NCBI GenBank assembly: GCA_963977125.1
Contig: CAXBNJ010000005.1
Location: 164,881-228,880, forward strand
DNA: 64,000 nt
Source: UBA2705 sp963977125
Lineage (GTDB): Bacteria; Pseudomonadota; Alphaproteobacteria; Micavibrionales; Micavibrionaceae
Direction: 5' to 3'
Part shown: positions 53,568-61,609 of the stretch, one piece after another
How the letters are laid out: every line of letters begins with the position of its first letter
Position numbering within the stretch: position 1 is the stretch's first letter
Notes under the pieces: model-generated
The model's input: only the letters and a program-made list of their open reading frames with translations
Told to the model about the DNA's origin: nothing
The model's database searches: none
Position numbers and translations under genes: made by a program

Positions 53568-54787
53568 GTTGGCGACAAACAAAATTAGATGATTTATTTG
53601 AGATCGGCTCGGCTAAACGGGTGCTGAAGGCACAATGGCAATCAGAAGGCGTCCCATTTTATCGCGGGAGAGAAATTACCAAACTATCCAGCCAAGGATA
53701 TGTTGATAATGAGTTGTTTATTTCCGAAGAATTGTATTCTGAGTATAAAAATAAATATGGAGTCCCTTCGTCTGGCGATATAGTCATCACGGCTATCGGA
53801 ACGATTGGGAATTCCTATATTGTCCAAGATAGCGACAAGTTTTATTATAAAGATGCTAGCGTCCTTTGTTTAAAAAAAGTCTCAGACGTGGATAGTCAAT
53901 TTATTAATTATTGGCTAAAATCATCAAATATGCGCTCTCAGCTTGATGAAGGTAATGGGGCGACAGTTGATACCCTAACAATATCAAAGATGAAGAGCCT
54001 CACGATTGATCTGCCAACGCTCCCCGAACAAAAGCGGATTGTGGCGATATTGGATGAGGCGTTTGCGGGGATTGATCAAGCCATCGCCAATACCGAAAAG
54101 AACCTCGCCTCCGCCCGCGAACTCTTCGAAAGCCATATTAATACTATTTTCATCGAGAAAGGCGAAGCGTGGGAGACAACAACGCTTGGCGAAGTGGCTG
54201 ATGTTGAGTATGGATTTACTGATAAGTCGGGATCTGATGGTGACTTTAGATATGTAAGAATTACTGATATTGATAATAATGGCGAACTTACAAAGTCTAA
54301 TAAAAAATATATTTCTCCGCCTGTGGAAGCTGAAAAATTTGTTTTAAATGATAATGACTTATTAATGGCCAGAACTGGCGCAACTTTTGCAAAAGTACTC
54401 CTTTATAAAGATATAGAACCATCCATTTTTGCATCTTACCTAATTAGAATTAGTTTTAAAGTCCCAATTAAAAACGAGCTATATTGGTTTTTTTCAAAAT
54501 CGGTCAATTATTGGGAGCAGGCTAATTCTTTATCGTCTGGCGCGGCTCAGCCCCATTTCAATGGCGCGGCTTTAAAGAGAGTTATTTTCTCTTATCCAAC
54601 TTCAATCCGTGAACAAGAAAAAATAATAAAACTATTTCATAGTATGTTCCTAAAAACACAAAATCTTGAAGATGCTTATAAACATAAACTTGCCTCCCTC
54701 AACGAACTCAAGCAATCACTTCTGCAAAAAGCCTTTAGCGGCGAATTAACGGCGGACGCAAAAGTCCAAGCGGAGGCTGCAGAATGA
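53564..54787 (+). CDS. hsdS: Type I restriction specificity subunit S
   Basis: A 407-residue HsdS with two TRDs and spacer helices. TRD1 ends in LTIDLPTLPEQKRIVAILDE near 150, followed by a helix. TRD2 begins near 215 (ADVEYGFTDKSGSDGDFRYV) and ends in IFSYPTSIREQEKIIKLFHS near 350, then another helix with LNELKQSLLQKAFSGEL, a typical S ending. It starts with GTG at 53564, overlapping hsdM by four bases, and its stop overlaps hsdR by four. TRDs set target specificity and are the variable part of such loci. Intact. Confidence 0.92.
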   Translation: MSWRQTKLDDLFEIGSAKRVLKAQWQSEGVPFYRGREITKLSSQGYVDNELFISEELYSEYKNKYGVPSSGDIVITAIGTIGNSYIVQDSDKFYYKDASVLCLKKVSDVDSQFINYWLKSSNMRSQLDEGNGATVDTLTISKMKSLTIDLPTLPEQKRIVAILDEAFAGIDQAIANTEKNLASARELFESHINTIFIEKGEAWETTTLGEVADVEYGFTDKSGSDGDFRYVRITDIDNNGELTKSNKKYISPPVEAEKFVLNDNDLLMARTGATFAKVLLYKDIEPSIFASYLIRISFKVPIKNELYWFFSKSVNYWEQANSLSSGAAQPHFNGAALKRVIFSYPTSIREQEKIIKLFHSMFLKTQNLEDAYKHKLASLNELKQSLLQKAFSGELTADAKVQAEAAE

Positions 54788-57096
54788 ACGAAGCCGAAAC
54801 CCGCGCAGAACTGATCGACCCCGCCATCAAACTGGCGGGCTGGGGCGTGATCGAGAAAAGCCGTGTGCGGCGCGAGGAAATCACGCTTGGTCGCCTGCAA
54901 GGTGCGGGCAAGCGCGCCAAGCAGGACATTGCCGATTATGTGCTCTATTACAAAGGCCACAAGCTGGGCGTGATTGAGGCCAAGCGCCGTGATTTGGCGG
55001 ACACCGAAGGGGTGCAGCAAGCCAAACGCTATGCAGAAATGCTGCAGGCGCGCTATGCTTATTCCACCAACGGCCTTAAAATCTATCAAATCGACATGAA
55101 AACGGGGGAGGAAAAATACGTTGATCGTTACCCCACCCCGCAGGAGCTTTGGGATCTTACCTTTGGTGATGTGAATGAATGGCGAGAACGCTTTGGCGAT
55201 GTGCCGTTTGAAGATGGCGGCGGCAAATGGCAGCCGCGTTATTATCAGCATAATGCAATTAACAAAACGCTCGATGCGATTGCGCATGGTAAAGACCGCA
55301 TTCTTTTAACTCTTGCCACCGGTACGGGTAAAACCTCCATCGCCTTTCAGCTGGCGTGGAAGCTGTTCTATAGTAAATGGAATCTCGGACGCGCACCGAC
55401 CCGCCGCCCGCGTATTTTGTTCTTAGCTGACCGCAATATTCTTGCCAATCAGGCTTATAATTCTTTTTCTGCCTTTCCCGAAGATGCATTAGTGCGAATT
55501 AAGCCAAGCGAGATTAAAAAGACTGGTCGCGTCCCAAAAAATGCGAGTATCTTTTTCACCATCTTCCAGACCTTTATGAGTGGCAAGGATGAAAACGGCG
55601 AAGATGCGCCATATTTTGGTGAGTATAAGCCTGACTTTTTTGATTTTATCATCATTGATGAATGTCATCGCGGCGGCGCGAAAGACGAAAGCAATTGGCG
55701 CAAGATTTTGGAGTATTTTGGGCCTGCTGTGCAGCTTGGCTTGACGGCGACACCAAAACGCAAAGACAATGTCGATACTTATGCCTATTTCGGTAACCCT
55801 GTTTACACCTACTCCCTAAAAGAAGGAATCAATGATGGTTTCTTGACGCCGTTTAAGGTGCGCCAGATTGTCACAACACTTGATGAATATGTTTACACCT
55901 CTGATGATGATGTTGAGCAAGGTGAGATTGAAGAAGGTAAGCGATATACCGAGGGTGACTTTAATAAAAAGATTAAACTTCCTCAGCGCGAGCAATACCG
56001 CGTAAAGACGTTTATGGAGATGATTAACCAGAATGAGAAGACGCTGGTTTTCTGCGCAACGCAGGGCCATGCTCGTGATGTGCGCGACTATATCAATCAG
56101 ATCAAGACCAGTAAGCACCCAGATTATTGTGTACGGGTAACAGCCAATGACGGTGCGGCGGGGGAAACATTCCTTGAGCTATTCCAAGACAATGAGAAAT
56201 CCATTCCAACCATCCTCACGACCTCACAGAAGCTCTCAACGGGGGTTGATGCGCGCAATGTACGGAATATCGTTTTGATGCGCCCTGTGAACTCCATGAT
56301 CGAATTTAAGCAGATTGTAGGACGCGGGACACGGCTGTTTGATGGTAAGGACTACTTCACCATTTATGATTTTGTCAAAGCCTATGAGCATTTTAGCGAC
56401 CCTGAATGGGACGGCGAGCCGATTGACCCTGTAAAACCAAAGCCCCCCAAAGGCGGTGATGACGGTGACGGCGGTGACGATGAAAGCGAGCCTCCGACAA
56501 GCGGACCAAAAAACCCACCAAAGCAAAAAATCGTGGTGAAGCTTGCAGACGGTAAAGAACGCACGATCCAGCATATAGCGGCGACTATGTTTTATAGTCC
56601 AGATGGGCGGCCAATGTCAGCGGCAGAGTTTGTTCAAAAACTGTTCGGAGAGCTGCCTGTATTTTTCAACGATGAAGATGAATTACGCGCGCTTTGGTGC
56701 AAACCAGAAACGCGCAAGGCTCTATTAGAGAGCCTCACAGAAAAAGGTTACGGCACCGAGCAGCTTAAAGAAATAGGCAAGATGATTGACGCAGAAAAAA
56801 GCGATCTGTTTGATGTTCTCGCCTATATTGCATTTAATTTGGGGCCTATAACACGACAAGAGCGCGTCGATACGCATAAGGATAAAATCCTGTCTCAATA
56901 TGATGACAAATTGCAGCTATTCTTACATTTCGTGTTGGACCAATATATCCAAGAAGGTGTCGGCGAACTTGACCGAGAAAAACTCCCGCATTTGCTTGAA
57001 CTTAAATATCAAGCCGTTTCAGACGCGGCAATAGAATTAGGTGGCGTATCACGTATTAGTGAGGCGTTTGTTGGGTTTCAGAAAGATTTGTATTAG
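54784..57096 (+). CDS. hsdR: Type I restriction endonuclease subunit R (EcoEI/EcoAI-like)
   Basis: A 770-residue HsdR of the shorter EcoAI/EcoEI type. N-terminal PD-(D/E)xK: KLGVIEAKRRDLADTEG near 62. Translocase: Walker A LATGTGKTSIAFQ near 176, motif II IIIDECHRGGAKDESNWR near 290 (DECH), LGLTATPKRKDN near 320, and ARG-type QIVGRGTRLFDG near 515. Residues 555-590 are an acidic Gly/Pro linker (PPKGGDDGDGGDDESEPP), followed by the EcoEI C-terminal domain. It is complete and cleaves unmodified DNA after translocation. It lies nine bases before the fusion gene. Confidence 0.93.
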   Translation: MNEAETRAELIDPAIKLAGWGVIEKSRVRREEITLGRLQGAGKRAKQDIADYVLYYKGHKLGVIEAKRRDLADTEGVQQAKRYAEMLQARYAYSTNGLKIYQIDMKTGEEKYVDRYPTPQELWDLTFGDVNEWRERFGDVPFEDGGGKWQPRYYQHNAINKTLDAIAHGKDRILLTLATGTGKTSIAFQLAWKLFYSKWNLGRAPTRRPRILFLADRNILANQAYNSFSAFPEDALVRIKPSEIKKTGRVPKNASIFFTIFQTFMSGKDENGEDAPYFGEYKPDFFDFIIIDECHRGGAKDESNWRKILEYFGPAVQLGLTATPKRKDNVDTYAYFGNPVYTYSLKEGINDGFLTPFKVRQIVTTLDEYVYTSDDDVEQGEIEEGKRYTEGDFNKKIKLPQREQYRVKTFMEMINQNEKTLVFCATQGHARDVRDYINQIKTSKHPDYCVRVTANDGAAGETFLELFQDNEKSIPTILTTSQKLSTGVDARNVRNIVLMRPVNSMIEFKQIVGRGTRLFDGKDYFTIYDFVKAYEHFSDPEWDGEPIDPVKPKPPKGGDDGDGGDDESEPPTSGPKNPPKQKIVVKLADGKERTIQHIAATMFYSPDGRPMSAAEFVQKLFGELPVFFNDEDELRALWCKPETRKALLESLTEKGYGTEQLKEIGKMIDAEKSDLFDVLAYIAFNLGPITRQERVDTHKDKILSQYDDKLQLFLHFVLDQYIQEGVGELDREKLPHLLELKYQAVSDAAIELGGVSRISEAFVGFQKDLY

Positions 57097-57104
57097 GAGA
57101 TATT

Positions 57105-58913
57105 ATGGTGCAGCCCTCAAAGGATAAAATAACAACATTTCCAGATGCGCATATGAACTCTCAAATTGAAGGTGAATATTCTTCACCCACAGATTTAGGA
57201 GCTGCAATAGTTAGTGTGCTGAACCCAAGGTTAAGTGAAACAATATATGATGGGGCATTTGGTAGGTTAGGCTTTCTCTGTTCTGCAAAGGATTATATTG
57301 AGCAACAAGAAGAAGAAATAAATCCTTATAATTTTTATGGAAGTGAAATCAATCGAAATGTGTTCCTTTCATCTTTGCAGCGCGCAATCGAAGCGGGCTT
57401 AAAAGGGGACAATCTAAAAAATGAAGATACTTTAAAAAATAACTCCAAAGATGAATTTGATGTAATTATTTCGCACCCGCCTTTAGGTCTTCGCATTGAG
57501 AATACAGAAGGTGATCTGGGTATAAAGACCAGCGAAGGAACTAATAAATTTATTCAACACTATATAAGACGTCTCAAGGTTGACGGACGCGCTGCTATTG
57601 TTGTTATGAATTCCTTTTTTACGTCCCGCTCTAAATCAATGGCCGCATTGAGAAAATATTTGCTGTTGAACTGTGATCTTTATACGGTACTTGAGTTACC
57701 ACAAAAAACATTTAAACACACTGGTGTGGGAGCATCTGTCCTTTTTTTGAGAAAAGGTGCGCCAACTAAATCCATTCAATATTATTTGAAAGATTTAGAT
57801 GAAGATTATCATGGGTTTATAGCGTTCTCTAAAAATGGTGTCGCTAATGAAAAATCATTTATTTTTGATACTAAAGAGTTGGATGACAAATTATATCTTT
57901 TACCCACTGCAACTAGCCTTGCAATTGATAAAGAAGTTATTGAAAAAACAAAAAACTTTAAAAATTTTAAATGCTACAAAATTGAAGATTTATGTCTTGA
58001 GATAAATATGACTAAGGGAAAGTTTGACCACATAGAGAATGCTGCTTATCTCCCTAAAATTGGGAAGTCAGATTGTTTGATACATATAAACGACGCAATA
58101 TTAAAGCATCAAAACTATTTTCAGCTAGTCCTAAATAAGCAGAAAATATCTAATGGGTATTTCGCTTATTATATGCGCTCTATTCTAGGCCAAAGGATCT
58201 TAGAGCGCTGTACTACAGGCTCAACTATTCCAAATATTACTAAAGCTACACTCCGGAACAGTTTGGATGTTTATGCTCCAGATATTGAAGAGCAAAACTT
58301 AATAGCGTCAACTTTTGATGAGTTGGCAGTTGTAAAAAATATAATGGAAAAGACAGCTTTAGAATTGAGTTCCGACCCTAATAGTGCAAGACATATTCTA
58401 CAAAAACTACATGACACAAAAGAGGCTTTTAATCAGATTTCTTCCGAAGAAAAAATAATTAAAATTATTAAGGGGGGAGAAAATTTAAAGGTAGAATTTA
58501 AAGAAACACTTTCAAAAAACATTCACAAAAGGGGGGGGAAGGATAAAGATCTTCAAACGTCCGCTCTTAAAAACATCGTAGGTTTTTTAAATAAAGTTGG
58601 TGGTCAGCTTCTAATTGGAGTTAGTGATAAGGGTGAAGTAAAGGGTATCGAGGAAGATTTCTATAAAAATGATGATGATTACAAAAAGATGCTTAGTAAT
58701 CTAATCAATGATCGTATTGGTTTAAAAGAAGCAAGTTATATAGACATGGAAATCCAAACAGTAAAATCTAAAAAAGTTTGTATCGTTAGTTGTTCAAAAG
58801 CGAGCAACCCTGCTTATTTAGATGATGGTGATTTTTATGTTCGTACAGACCCTGAGTGCCGTAAGCTATCGGCAAAAGAGGCAAACGAATATATAAAAGA
58901 AAACTTTCAGTGA
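57105..58913 (+). CDS. Pseudo-HsdM / HsdS-like / Schlafen AlbA_2 fusion
   Basis: A 602-residue protein encoded as the fourth gene of the RM operon, eight bases after hsdR. Residues about 20-235 follow the methylase domain of the cognate HsdM: GEYSSPTDLG, IYDGAFGRLGFL (residues about 46-57) and IISHPPLG (about 121-128). Motif IV has lost its Asn and aromatic (SHPPL for NPPF), and motif I is altered, so it is probably catalytically dead. It lacks HsdM_N. Residues about 260-430 resemble one HsdS TRD plus helix (YAPDIEEQNLIASTFDEL). Residues about 458-602 are a Schlafen AlbA_2 domain (LKVEFKETLSKN, VGGQLLIGVSDKGEVKGI). Its role may be nuclease or sensor; inference. Confidence 0.75.
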   Translation: MVQPSKDKITTFPDAHMNSQIEGEYSSPTDLGAAIVSVLNPRLSETIYDGAFGRLGFLCSAKDYIEQQEEEINPYNFYGSEINRNVFLSSLQRAIEAGLKGDNLKNEDTLKNNSKDEFDVIISHPPLGLRIENTEGDLGIKTSEGTNKFIQHYIRRLKVDGRAAIVVMNSFFTSRSKSMAALRKYLLLNCDLYTVLELPQKTFKHTGVGASVLFLRKGAPTKSIQYYLKDLDEDYHGFIAFSKNGVANEKSFIFDTKELDDKLYLLPTATSLAIDKEVIEKTKNFKNFKCYKIEDLCLEINMTKGKFDHIENAAYLPKIGKSDCLIHINDAILKHQNYFQLVLNKQKISNGYFAYYMRSILGQRILERCTTGSTIPNITKATLRNSLDVYAPDIEEQNLIASTFDELAVVKNIMEKTALELSSDPNSARHILQKLHDTKEAFNQISSEEKIIKIIKGGENLKVEFKETLSKNIHKRGGKDKDLQTSALKNIVGFLNKVGGQLLIGVSDKGEVKGIEEDFYKNDDDYKKMLSNLINDRIGLKEASYIDMEIQTVKSKKVCIVSCSKASNPAYLDDGDFYVRTDPECRKLSAKEANEYIKENFQ

Positions 58914-58919
58914 TTTGAC

Positions 58920-58941
58920 TGTGTTTACCGCGTGTTTACCG
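58920..58941 (+). repeat. Tandem 11-bp integrase arm-type repeats, right end
   Basis: TGTGTTTACCG (58920-58930) and CGTGTTTACCG (58931-58941) are adjacent direct repeats, same orientation and period as the pair inside the left end. They lie 187 bp inside the right core, starting six bases after the fusion gene stop. A typical position for integrase arm sites. Confidence 0.6.
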
Positions 58942-59085
58942 TTATCCACTACAAGGTGTGCTATGGCACGGAAAGTGTTCGCACGAGAATTCAAAAACTC
59001 AAAATTGACAAAAGCCCCGATAAGCGTTGCGTTCGGGTGTATTAAGATGCGTTTAAGTGTATCTAATTGAACCTACGATCACCTG

Positions 59086-59133
59086 TCTAATTTTCAGCTG
59101 AAGGTCGTCAGTTCAAATCTGGCCCCCGCAACC
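59086..59133 (+). other. tRNA 3'-end remnant carried by the element end
   Basis: The sequence ends like a tRNA: variable-loop-like AAGGTC, T-arm GTCAG-TTCAAAT-CTGGC (loop fits TTCRANY and the stem pairs with one G-U), then CCCCGCA-A-CCA. No matching 5' acceptor half (TGCGGGG) is found upstream, so it is not a complete tRNA gene. Elements that insert into tRNA genes carry such 3' ends to restore the gene. The isotype cannot be named. Confidence 0.55.
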
Positions 59134-59144
59134 AATAAATACAA
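59129..59144 (+). other. Right attachment core of the integrative element (attR)
   Basis: CAACCAATAAATACAA, the second copy of the 16-bp direct repeat. Its first five bases are the end of the tRNA-like CAACCA. Everything between the two copies (integrase, replication genes, two defence loci) forms one coherent element of about 16.9 kb. Confidence 0.6.
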
Positions 59145-59172
59145 AGGCTTAGCACATCGTGCTAAGCCTTTT
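59144..59172 (+). terminator. Strong intrinsic terminator next to attR
   Basis: A perfect 12-bp stem AAGGCTTAGCAC / GTGCTAAGCCTT with a three-base ATC loop, followed by TT-G-TTTT. A similar terminator with the same core (GGCTTAGCA) occurs at 62946-62976. It probably belonged to the tRNA or gene at the original insertion site. Confidence 0.85.
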
Positions 59173-59306
59173 GTTTTGGGTGGGGCTACCTTTCTCACAG
59201 AATTAATTGTAGAGCGACTCTCAATAGTATTGAAAGAGTATTATTAATTAGTATGGTAGAGTGCCCCAAAGTAGGCATTAACTTGATTGTAATAAGGGTG
59301 GATTCT

Positions 59307-60221
59307 ATGAATACATACACCATTCAACACAGATTTCATACGTTGGCGCAGTATTACAGCGATAAAAACGATTATTTGCCATCGTTCGAATTGCGTAGCG
59401 TTAAGTTTTCTCATTGGGATTTCAATTTTTCTGAGGGCCACAAAACTAACTTTTGGCTCATTGAAGATCAAATTGAAGCTGATGATTTCAGATCTGCAAT
59501 GTCCAAGTTCAATAAGAAAAACACACCTATCTTTGCTAAGATTTCACTACTATCTCAATGTTTCAGCGAACAGCTTAATGAACCTTTTTTAGTTCGTAAA
59601 CATGGCTGCGATATAGCTTTCTTTAGATATACAAGAAGCACAAGGGGCGTCCCCTTAGCTTTTGATAGCAACTCCATGAAAGCTTTGGAAGCGCTACAGG
59701 ACAGGAAAGATATCAGCCCTGAATTTTATTATTATTGGAACGATATGCAGAATGTAACAGGTTATTCCGCTAAGTTACTACTGTCGTGTTCCGCTTTAGA
59801 GGCATTAGCAAAAAGTTCGATAAATACACAAAAGAAAAATGAATTTTTCAAAGAGGTTCTTGGCGAAGAACTGGCAAGAAAGATCTGGGGAAACAAAGAT
59901 GTTGGTATTCGTCATAGGTTAGTGCATGGGGAGTACTTCAACGAAGGAACAGATAAAGAAAACTACCTTAAACAAATCCATGAAAAAGTTATTGAGTATT
60001 TTAACAAAGAAATTTTCAAAGAAAATTTAATAAGGCATGTCGCAAACCCTCAACGTCATCCTGATGGTAATAAGGAAGGTGGTTTTTATTTTATAAAACG
60101 TATAAGTGATAGTCCGTCTTTTGACTTAAAAAGCTTAATTAAAGGGTGCGATGATAATTTCGATAGCTACCTTGAAAAATTCGAACTTTTGTCTGAAAGT
60201 GAGATAGATGTTCAATATTAG
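59307..60221 (+). CDS. HEPN-motif protein (ApeA/C-terminal HEPN-like)
   Basis: A 304-residue protein starting MNTYTIQHRF at 59307 after AAGGGTGGA; the longer frame has no ribosome site. The N-terminal 140 residues are beta-rich and unrecognised. The C-terminal half contains a helical HEPN pattern: LLLSCSALEALAKSS near 165, and GIRHRLVHGEYF with the R-x4-H RNase motif (Arg202, His207). HEPN proteins are often abortive-infection RNases or RNA-binding partners. It stands alone just outside the element's right end. Nuclease activity is inferred from the intact motif. Confidence 0.65.
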   Translation: MNTYTIQHRFHTLAQYYSDKNDYLPSFELRSVKFSHWDFNFSEGHKTNFWLIEDQIEADDFRSAMSKFNKKNTPIFAKISLLSQCFSEQLNEPFLVRKHGCDIAFFRYTRSTRGVPLAFDSNSMKALEALQDRKDISPEFYYYWNDMQNVTGYSAKLLLSCSALEALAKSSINTQKKNEFFKEVLGEELARKIWGNKDVGIRHRLVHGEYFNEGTDKENYLKQIHEKVIEYFNKEIFKENLIRHVANPQRHPDGNKEGGFYFIKRISDSPSFDLKSLIKGCDDNFDSYLEKFELLSESEIDVQY

Positions 60222-60526
60222 AGGGGTATAAATCTTTAATACGCCCCGCCCCCTCGCTTGTTGTACAGAAAAGGGGGAGGCGATTCCTTACAAGTCAGAC
60301 CACCCACCCGCCACAAAATAAGTTTTTACCCAATCCGCACTCATATTATGCTATACAACACTAAGCGCCGTTATTACCCATTATCAAAACGCGCTTTAAT
60401 TCTGCTGTTCGACGGAATCCATTTATAGACTCTTATCTGGCCTTTACGCGCTCGAAAGTCAGCGATGGCGGGGATGGCAGAGTTAACACTATTGACCTTA
60501 ACCAAGATGACCAAAAGGATTTAACC
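60222..60526. other. Intergenic stretch upstream of the micro-GcrA
   Basis: About 305 bp without a convincing gene. It contains a GC-rich hairpin near 60245-60282 (CCCCC paired with GGGGG) that may end transcription of the HEPN gene, and an unremarkable AT-rich segment. A short frame at 60348 (25 codons) lacks a ribosome site. No tRNA or repeat was seen. Confidence 0.4.
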
Positions 60527-60700
60527 ATGACCGTCATGACCATGATGAAACTAGAAAGCGGAATGTGCCGCTGGCCTATTGGCGAGCCTGAGGATAAAGA
60601 CTTTCATTTTTGCGCCGCTAAATGCGAAGCGGGTTCGCCCTATTGCCCAGAGCATATGGCCAAAGCGCAAGCCCCAACGCGTAAGCCTAAAGCCTCTTAA
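60527..60700 (+). CDS. Micro-GcrA: C-terminal domain of cell-cycle regulator GcrA only
   Basis: A 57-residue protein. MCRWPIGEPEDKDFHFCAAK followed by SPYCPEHMAKAQ matches the end of GcrA, the alphaproteobacterial regulator whose C-terminal domain binds sigma-70 region 2; the N-terminal DNA-binding part for methylated GANTC is absent. The Cys/His spacing (C-x16-C-x3-C-x6-C-x2-H) is kept. AAAGGA lies seven bases before the ATG, so it looks expressed as it stands rather than cut. It could be a remnant or a sigma-binding competitor. It supports an alphaproteobacterial host. Confidence 0.7.
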   Translation: MTVMTMMKLESGMCRWPIGEPEDKDFHFCAAKCEAGSPYCPEHMAKAQAPTRKPKAS

Positions 60701-60719
60701 TGATGGAAATGCGCCGTGT

Positions 60720-60790
60720 ATGAGATGGTCATCATCTCATGCCTTCGTCACACGACCGCGCCCTATCCCCTAACCAACTTTTCAGTTAGG
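60720..60790 (+). other. Hairpin-rich stretch after the micro-GcrA
   Basis: ATGAGATG-GTCAT-CATCTCAT (60720-60740) is a perfect 8-bp hairpin, and CCTAAC-N10-GTTAGG (60769-60790) a 6-bp one. Neither has a clear T run. They may be mRNA 3' structure or part of a small RNA. Confidence 0.35.
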
Positions 60791-60849
60791 CCTATCGAGC
60801 TCCCGAGCTTTCTTGATCTCGAAGGATAGCAGGAAAAGACGGAGCGTAA

Positions 60850-61266
60850 TCATTGACCGGCATCAACACCGTAATTAACAACGATTGCCCCGTCTATTTC
60901 ATCTAAACTCGAGCTATAACCTTTAAAAGGAGCTTCTTGCGTGATAACCCGAAGAAAGAGCCCTTTTTCGTTTTGAAAATTAAACTTACAATACCCCATG
61001 CCACTACCAGAGCAAGCCTCAACCTCAGCATAACCGAGCGCACGGAAGTGTGGCACACGAACGCCCATTTCTTCGTCTGGAGCCGTGTTAGGCACAGGCT
61101 TCCAACCATTTTTCAAAATGACCTGCCTTGCCTCGCTATATGGCATGTTTACTATTAATGACTGTTCACTCTGTATCCTCACGCAAGAGGAGAGCGTGAG
61201 CGCGCTCAAAGCCAAAAGACTTATAAAAAAATATATAGAATTTCTTTTAAAAACATTGCTCAACAT
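60850..61266 (-). CDS. Lipoprotein of unknown function
   Basis: A 138-residue lipoprotein with signal FFISLLALSALTLSSC (lipobox LSSC near residue 28). The mature chain has a helix-turn (MPYSEARQVILKNGWKP) that resembles the opening of small envelope domains, two Cys pairs in ALGYAEVEACSGSGMGYCKF, and a strand-rich end (DEIDGAIVVNYG). It could be an outer-membrane or periplasmic accessory protein. It is monocistronic and convergent with the micro-GcrA region. The family is common in proteobacteria, but I cannot name it. Confidence 0.7.
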   Translation of the reverse strand: MLSNVFKRNSIYFFISLLALSALTLSSCVRIQSEQSLIVNMPYSEARQVILKNGWKPVPNTAPDEEMGVRVPHFRALGYAEVEACSGSGMGYCKFNFQNEKGLFLRVITQEAPFKGYSSSLDEIDGAIVVNYGVDAGQ

Positions 61267-61288
61267 AAAAACATTTATACACCAAAAC

Positions 61289-61402
61289 CTATTCCTGCAA
61301 AAGGTCTTTCAAGGTTTTAAAATCAGTATGAGCTTTATTATTGCCAGTCCCTGCCCAATAACTTTTATTAGATTTATCCTTGGGAATTGCCGCCCCTACA
61401 AA
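61289..61402 (-). pseudogene. 3' remnant of a gene
   Basis: On the minus strand an open frame of about 37 codons reads AAIPKDKSNKSYWAGTGNNK followed by AHTDFKTLKDLLQE and TAG. Its composition looks like real protein, but there is no start codon, and the frame is closed by a stop just upstream. I take it as the C-terminal end of a decayed gene. No family is recognised. Confidence 0.35.
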
Positions 61403-61571
61403 TTATATGAAAATAAAAATTAAGAGTAATTGACTATTCGCGGCGTTTACCATACAAAGGCGACATAAACTCTTTTGATGGCGCGAGATGGCGATAGCGT
61501 AAAGCCTCCATCTAATCTCCAGAAGTTCACAAAATTACTCTGCCCCCTCGCGCGGTTTGCAGCGCAACGCC

Positions 61572-61593
61572 GGCCCTTGTTAAACAACGGGCC
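61572..61593 (+). promoter_or_regulatory. Leader hairpin in the RhlE-type helicase mRNA
   Basis: GGCCC-TTGT-TAA-ACAA-C-GGGCC forms a stable hairpin with one bulged base, ending about seven bases before the AAAGGA ribosome site. A further GCGC/GCGC hairpin lies just upstream. The untranslated leader seems at least 150 bases long. Long structured leaders are typical of cold-shock RNA helicase mRNAs, so temperature or autoregulation is plausible. Confidence 0.5.
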
Positions 61594-61609
61594 CGCAAAA
61601 GGATATATT

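Noticed and set aside
59050..59133. Complete tRNA gene at attR
   Set aside because: The 3' half is convincing, but no complementary 5' acceptor strand is present within 80 bases; kept only as a remnant.
61475..61609. Upstream extension of the DEAD-box helicase frame
   Set aside because: The added residues do not resemble a helicase N-terminus, and the ribosome site supports the ATG at 61610.
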